A stretch of 64,000 nt of DNA from contig OU744726.1 in the NCBI GenBank assembly GCA_916613615.1, positions 55,506,987-55,570,986 of the forward strand, in the 5' to 3' direction. The notes under the pieces are model-generated. The model made no database searches and was not told the DNA's origin. It saw only the letters and a program-made list of their open reading frames with translations. This stretch comes from Steromphala cineraria (taxonomy: Eukaryota > Mollusca > Gastropoda > Trochida > Trochidae). The translations under genes were made by a program, and so were the position numbers. Of this stretch, positions 58,876 to 64,000 are shown piece after piece. The number at the start of each line of letters is the position of its first letter. The first letter of the stretch is position 1.

Positions 58876-59231
58876 AGGGGCAGTAGCACGTTTTTTTATA
58901 ATTTTATATTTTAAAATTTTCAGTGATAATTGTAAGTTAATGCTAAATGTATTATTTTGACAGTGTCAAAAATGTCATTACACAAGTCAATCATCCATAG
59001 TCGGAGGACAAAGTATGAAGATTCACATAAAATACATAGGCGCCATTTTTGTGTGAACACCTTTAATTCATTTTCTGTAAGAAAAAGGTATCGCATGGCT
59101 AAACTTTACGTTAAATATTTGAATTATTACTGCTCCATTTAGTTTAAATACTTTGTCTTTCAATTGGAACCATTAATGTTCATTTTCCTGACATCACCTT
59201 ATATTCCCCCTAAAAACGTGCTACTGCCCCT
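58876..59231. mobile_element. 356-bp MITE with TTAA TSD, copy 1
   Basis: TTAA at 58872-58875 and 59232-59235. TIRs AGGGGCAGTAGCACGTTTTT / AAAACGTGCTACTGCCCCT. A TTAA target fits piggyBac or Kolobok; the AGGG start favours Kolobok. Uninterrupted copy. Confidence 0.85.
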
Positions 59232-59235
59232 TTAA

Positions 59236-59941
59236 GTGTTAAGTTTTAATTAAGTGTTAAAACATATTCTGTATTACAAGATTATACCTGTTTAATTGAA
59301 TTTGATAATTTATTGTACTAAAAGTAACCTCGTAAAACAAAACTGTTTCCATACTGGTAAAATTTAATTTGTGATACTTGTCTTCTGCTAGATGCTGATC
59401 TTCATCGGAAAGGAAATAGGATAGGACATTTGTAAATAGGAAATCGTTGGAGACGATAGACCTGTAGGCCCACAGAAATACAGTAGGAAGAAAATAAGAG
59501 GGGCAGTGATTCTCTGACAGGTTTTTTAGCTGTGCATGGGCATTCTTTTCACATAATATATAATTTTTAAAAAGGTACTTGATACCACAAACTGTTCCTG
59601 GCCACTAACAAACATTTCATTTGGAATACCCAGGTAGGTCATATAATTCATAAAAACGTCAATTGTAAGCACATAGAACGTCAACGTAAAATTGCAGCCG
59701 CTTAATGGCGAACGATGTTAGTGCCATCCAAAGGGAGGTAACTGAGAGTGGCATGACGCACTGCTCTGTGGAAGGGTCTATATGACAGATATTAACCTCA
59801 CCCTCATGTTAACATTTTCAACCGTCAATCTGTTACCAAATCTAACTACCATAATTATATTTTCAACAATGAATGGAGCCCTGATGACTGATGAGGGATT
59901 AACGCACATGCTGTCCATGTTTCAATCTTGCCCTAGTGAGC
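59236..59941. other. Intron DNA between MITEs
   Basis: No coding region or repeat recognised. Confidence 0.4.
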
Positions 59942-59945
59942 TTAA

Positions 59946-60793
59946 AGGGGCAGTAGCATGTTTTTTGATAGTTTCATATTTTAAATTTTTCACTGATAAT
60001 TGTACCGGTAAGTTAATACTAAATGTTTTATTTCGAAAGTGTCAAAAATCTCATTACACAAGCCAATCATCCATCGTCAGATGACAAAGTATGAAGATTA
60101 TCATAAAATACATCGGCGGCCATTTAAATTTTGTGTGAACACCATTAATTCATTTTGTGTAAGAAAAAGCAATCGCATGGCTAAACTTTCGTAATATATT
60201 TGAATTATTACTGCTCCATTTAGGTCTTGTTATACAGTTTTTTCATTGTGAACGGGGGCCAAAGAGTTCCCACTTCAGAGAGCAAATAGAGGTCAGACAG
60301 TGTTTTAGCCCTAAAAGAAAAGTTAAATGAGGTATTAGAATAAGTCTTTCTTTCAGAAATAGCCTATATACTTGGCTGTCAGCCTGCAACACTCATATAT
60401 TTCTACGCCAATTGCGGAAGGTCAGGTGACCCACTCAAGGGAAGCTGTTCGGTCGCTTCCGGGTCCAAAATCCCAAGAATTTCAATGTGTGAATTTCATG
60501 TGGTCTATTTTCAAATAGCTGTAGCAAAAAAGTGGCAAGGGGAACCTATAGTATTTCATTGATTTTTTTATCAGAAATTTGCTCATCTTACTGCTGGTAT
60601 TGGTCGATAGTGCTCTATTTCAGTCGTATGGGACTGACATGCCAATGACGGGTGGCAATTTAACATTGGAGTCTATTGGGAAAATCTGTATAACGAGACC
60701 TTAGTTTAGATACATTGTCTTTCAAATGGAACCATTAATTTTCATTTTCTCGACATCACCTTTTATTCCCCCTAAAAACGTGATACTGCCCCT
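59946..60793. mobile_element. Same TTAA MITE, copy 2, interrupted
   Basis: TTAA at 59942-59945 and 60794-60797. Homologous to 58876-59231 before and after a 478-bp insertion (60223-60700). Its right end is 22 bp from the splice donor of the SLC35A3-like exon. Confidence 0.85.
60223..60700. mobile_element. 478-bp Harbinger-like MITE nested in the TTAA MITE
   Basis: TSD TTA at 60220-60222 and 60701-60703. TIRs GGTCTTGTTATACAG / CTGTATAACGAGACC. The empty site is known from MITE copy 1 (CCATTTAGTTTA), which confirms the boundaries. Confidence 0.88.
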
Positions 60794-60819
60794 TTAAGAC
60801 AAAGAAAGATTGCGCTTAC

Positions 60820-61155
60820 CTGAAAGGTGGCAGCATCCAAATTGGAAACAGCAACATACAGCAAATTGTTTTGAAGGGTGTAGATAAGGGAAGGTATTGA
60901 AACCTTCAGACAATCCAATGGCTGTTTGAAGATGTCTTCATTAAGGCGTTGAATAAAACATTTCATATTCCCCTCTTGATAGAGAATAATGACCAAACAG
61001 GCTGAAAACTTCAATACCTCAGAGACTATGACAGCTGTTGTTGCCATGAACATCTCCCCCTCACGAGTCCGGACATATCTCATTACCAGAATTAGCAAGG
61101 CATTTTGAAGAGTCAAGGACACCAAGCTAAAATACTTCAACAAGTCTTGTGTCAT
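60820..61155 (-). CDS. SLC35A3-like: UDP-sugar (UDP-GlcNAc) transporter, first coding exon
   Basis: The exon spans 61157-60820: acceptor TTTTCAG, two 5'-UTR bases GG, ATG at 61155-61153, and donor GTAAGC at 60819-60814. It encodes 112 residues with MRYVRT, a STAV-like ATTAVIVSEVLKFSACL, PSLIYTLQNNLLYVA and SNLDAATFQ, the highly conserved motif before the exon junction in SLC35A2/A3. About four membrane helices are predicted. Because an acceptor precedes the ATG by two bases, a non-coding 5' exon must lie further right (beyond 61157); I cannot place it. Confidence 0.93.
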
Positions 61156-61157
61156 CC

Positions 61158-62059
61158 CTGAAAACAAATAACGAATTTTTAATAAAATCTGCAACTAAAT
61201 TTGGTGCTTGTGTTAGTGATTAGTGGTTAAGCAAATAAGTTTGATGCTCATTCAAGAAAATTTTGAAATGATATTTAACTTACCACAAGTTCTTAGGTTA
61301 TGGAGTCTGTAACACGTTACATGTTACATATGAAAAATTTTGGTTTGCTTAGTAAACACCACAGGAATGTGTATGCTTGGGACTTGCTACTCAAGGAAGT
61401 GAAAAAGTTGTTTTTGTGCATTTTCTGAAGGATTTTGTAGTGCATATGAGAAAGGATGTTTCAGGCTATGAAATTGTAGTCATATGTTTACACAATGTTG
61501 GTTTTGGAAATTGGAAGCCAAGCAGTAATAGATAGAAATTGACAGGTTTATTTGAGCCTATACATGGCATTTTAAATCACACATACCTTTGTTCATGTAT
61601 ATGTCTAAAAGGATAAGTCTCATTCATCAAAAGTCCAAAATTTAGTTAAAATCCAAAGAGTAGTTCTGAAGACATTAACACTCAAATACTGCTGGTATGA
61701 TATCCTAGTGGTCCCTGTTATTAACTAGGTTAGCGTTTGCAGGACTTGGCAAAAGTAGGGCAGCCCCTAGGGCTTCCACGGGTACTCGATAACTCAAGCC
61801 CGAGTCGGGTCAATGAGAATTTGAGTCCATTTTTTGGGGACTCAAGGACTTGACAATTGTTTAACACTGTTAATTATTTAAGTTATATCAGTCTGTTTGT
61901 CTGTATTGTGTGAAGAAAGATGATAAACATTACCATTTCAAGTCATTTATGTCAAAATTATTCTATATACAACCATTTAAAAGTCGAACTAAATGTTAAA
62001 ATATCTACTCGTAAAAACAGATGTCTCCCCAATACACCAATTTCGCTGATTAAAAAACA
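61158..62059. other. 5' intron or upstream DNA of the transporter gene
   Basis: No coding region is recognised. A repeat fragment (TTAGCGTTTGCAGGACTTGGCAAAAGTAGGGCA-like, shared core TTAGCGTTTGC) lies at 61729-61765. Confidence 0.4.
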
Positions 62060-63203
62060 AGAAAAAAGTGAGCAAAGCTCACATACCCCCACTATGAGCT
62101 TGTCTTTCACAGAAGGAAAGAGGCCAACATAAGTAATGATAAGAGACATGTTTTCAAACCCATAAGGATAATGCACCAGGCTCATGCTAAGCTAAGAGAT
62201 ACGAGGTAAACAAGAGTTTCAAAAGTTATCAATGTGCTGTGATTACCAGGTTGAAAATAAGACAAGGAATATAATGGTTCATGAGATATCAATTTGACAA
62301 TAAATTCAAGTGGTCAAAGTGATGTGGTGACCTTGAAAATAAGGTCATGGTCAGCCAAAGTGACTGGTGTCTGCAAGTTCCCTAATTGAAGGCTGTGACC
62401 AAATTAAACCGATGGGATAAAAAAAAATATTAGTAGAAGATGTCTTTTCTATCCAGCCCTTATACAAGTACCTTATGAAATTATAAATTTTCAAGAAAAC
62501 CTCTAATTCCAAAATAAACTAGAAAGTGTTTTTACCCGTAAAAACAGATGTCTCTCCCTTCCTCAAATGCTCCAAACCTCTAAACAATAATATCATAAAG
62601 CACCATTAATGAGATCTGCTCGGGAAACAAACACTACCCTTTAAAAAAGACTCAGTCCAAATTGTTGCATGGAAATAAACAAAATAATTTGTTTTAAATC
62701 TCAAACCTCCAAATGGCACATTTACATGATATGGAGAGACAATATACCAAGTTTGGCTAGATATCTGCTCCAGAAACGAACACTACCCTTGAAAAAGACC
62801 AAGTCCAAATTGTTGCCATGGATATAAAAAAAATATAAAATTTTTAAGAAATCTATAACCTCCAAAAGGCACATCTACATGATATGGAGAGACAGTATAC
62901 CAAGTTTGGTGATGATCGGTCACATAGTTTTAGAGATCTGCTCCGGAAACGATCACTACCCTTGAAAAAGACTAAGTCCAAATTGTTGCCATGGAAATAA
63001 ATAAATAATTAAATTTTAAGAAATCTATAACCTCCAAAAGGCACATCTACATGATATGGAGAGACAGTTTACCAAGTTTGGTGATGATCGGTCACATAGT
63101 TTTAGAGATATGCTCCGGAAACGAAATGGGAACGCCAACGCCAACGCCAACGGGAACTCAGCTCAAACCAATGTCTCCCCGACCCTTCGGGGGGAGACAT
63201 AAC
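62060..63203 (+). mobile_element. Array element with hexanucleotide repeat and hairpin end
   Basis: Starts with a GTGAGCaaaGCTCAC hairpin (62069-62083). From about 62560 it has three to four related units (~150-173 bp; TCCAAATTGTTGC at 62656, 62804, 62977; ACATGATATGGAGAGACA), then AACGCC repeats (63133-63153), and a TGTCTCCCC/GGGGGGAGACA hairpin end (about 63163-63193). Same plan as the HINE-like elements with different sequence. Confidence 0.6.
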
Positions 63204-64000
63204 AAGAATACTGAATGAACTTCTTGTAATGATTAGTCAGGAAAACTGGTTGTGTTAAGTCATGGAAGGAATTAATTTGAAAGTTGATCATATTGAAAAA
63301 TGATAGTCGAGAAAGCATATAAACCCTGAAAAGCACGACCTCTAGTGATGATAAATACCAAGTTTCATAGAGATATGTTTTGTGAAATAAATTTCTAAGT
63401 AACTAGTGCTTCCAGAGTAATTTACAAAACTCAAAATGTTCGAAAGTTGAAAACCCAAGAGATACAATTGCATGTTTTGATTAATCAATATACTCTACAA
63501 ACAATGATCACAGACAGAGAGCCAAGAACTATATATGATAATCCTATAAAGTACAGCAGTGAAAAGGCTAAAATATTTTTTTAAATCTTATTTATACGGT
63601 AAGCATATTTATTATATTTTCATTTAAAAATGCTTATTAAATACACTTATAAGCATATTCATATTTATTTTCATTATCTATAATCTATTACTTGTCTAAT
63701 TCTATAATTTGGCTAACTAAATTCTATAATCAAACCATTAATTATGCTCCTTGATGTTGATCAAAACAAAATGCACATGTCAATGTTTATAAACAAAAGG
63801 TCAGCTGACCTTATTTGCATATCATCACAACTTGTGCCAGTTTGCAAGCAAGACTCATTTTCACATTATTTTTCAATCTTGTTTAAAAAAATCAAAGGGT
63901 AGAATCTCTTCTTATTTTCAATTATGGATTTTTACTTCCAAAAGTTAAGTTAATAAAATCAAGAAACACTTTTATTTGTTAAAAATAAGTATTATTATTT
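63204..64000. other. AT-rich DNA, nothing identified
   Basis: No coding region; TATTTATTA/TTATTAAAT-type low-complexity stretches at 63590-63700. Confidence 0.4.

Larger units (their letters stand above)
34418..60819 (-). other. SLC35A3-like: 26.4-kb intron of the SLC35A3-like gene
   Basis: The donor GTAAGC lies at 60819-60814 and the acceptor at 34420-34418. Almost all of its length is transposon DNA: a Harbinger in a Tigger-like relic, HINE-like arrays, hAT-like composites and MITEs. The Harbinger genes are antisense to the host gene. Confidence 0.9.

Overview
The window looks like nuclear DNA of a marine invertebrate, most likely a bivalve mollusc. The evidence is an intron-bearing nucleotide-sugar transporter gene, very dense and nested transposons, CR1-type and Penelope-like retroelements, and above all many copies of tandem-repeat elements that end in (ACGG)n-like microsatellites and 'gatgagctaaaaa'. 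Such elements are known from oysters and clams (pearl/HINE-type). The organism call is an inference; no marker gene settles it.

Positions 1-17761 hold a decayed endogenous DNA-virus-like element of the Polinton/adintovirus kind. Its genes are compact, AT-rich and on both strands: a small membrane protein running off the left edge (-), a packaging ATPase (+), a double-jelly-roll major capsid protein (-), a coiled-coil/membrane protein (+), a conserved but unnamed protein (-), a penton-like minor capsid protein (+), two tandem paralogues of unknown function (+), and a hydrophobic helical protein (+). No polymerase, integrase or protease is visible; they may lie left of the window. Nearly every gene starts directly behind a TAATAAA(R)ATG-type motif, and divergent pairs share 16-50 bp AT-rich gaps. 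Nonsense codons, frameshifts and two large insertions show that the copy is dead.

The first insertion (3610-8745, 14-bp target duplication) is a Penelope-like element with RT and GIY-YIG domains, and a hammerhead ribozyme on the opposite strand. A CR1-like LINE nests inside it; the LINE has a 2A-like motif in ORF1 and has lost its RT domain. The second insertion (10993-15648) is a tandem-repeat element carrying eleven ~155.5-bp units.

Positions 17.8-33.6 kb are a graveyard of tRNA-like SINE pieces, a TTCATGAA-rich candidate transposon, LINE 3' ends, HINE-like arrays, hAT-like elements and a 1,200-bp TIR element with an 8-bp target duplication.

From 33,779 to 61,157 (minus strand) lies a host gene, an SLC35A3-like UDP-sugar transporter whose two coding exons are separated by a 26.4-kb intron. 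The intron is packed with transposons. The most notable is a complete PIF/Harbinger (35485-40732) with an intact DDE transposase, a Myb/SANT gene and an F-box/LRR-like ORF, itself inserted in a Tigger/pogo-like relic. Two near-identical hAT-like composites (27660-31179 and 45992-49067) differ by three array units. A nested MITE pair abuts the 61-kb exon. The last 3 kb carry another array element ending in a hairpin.
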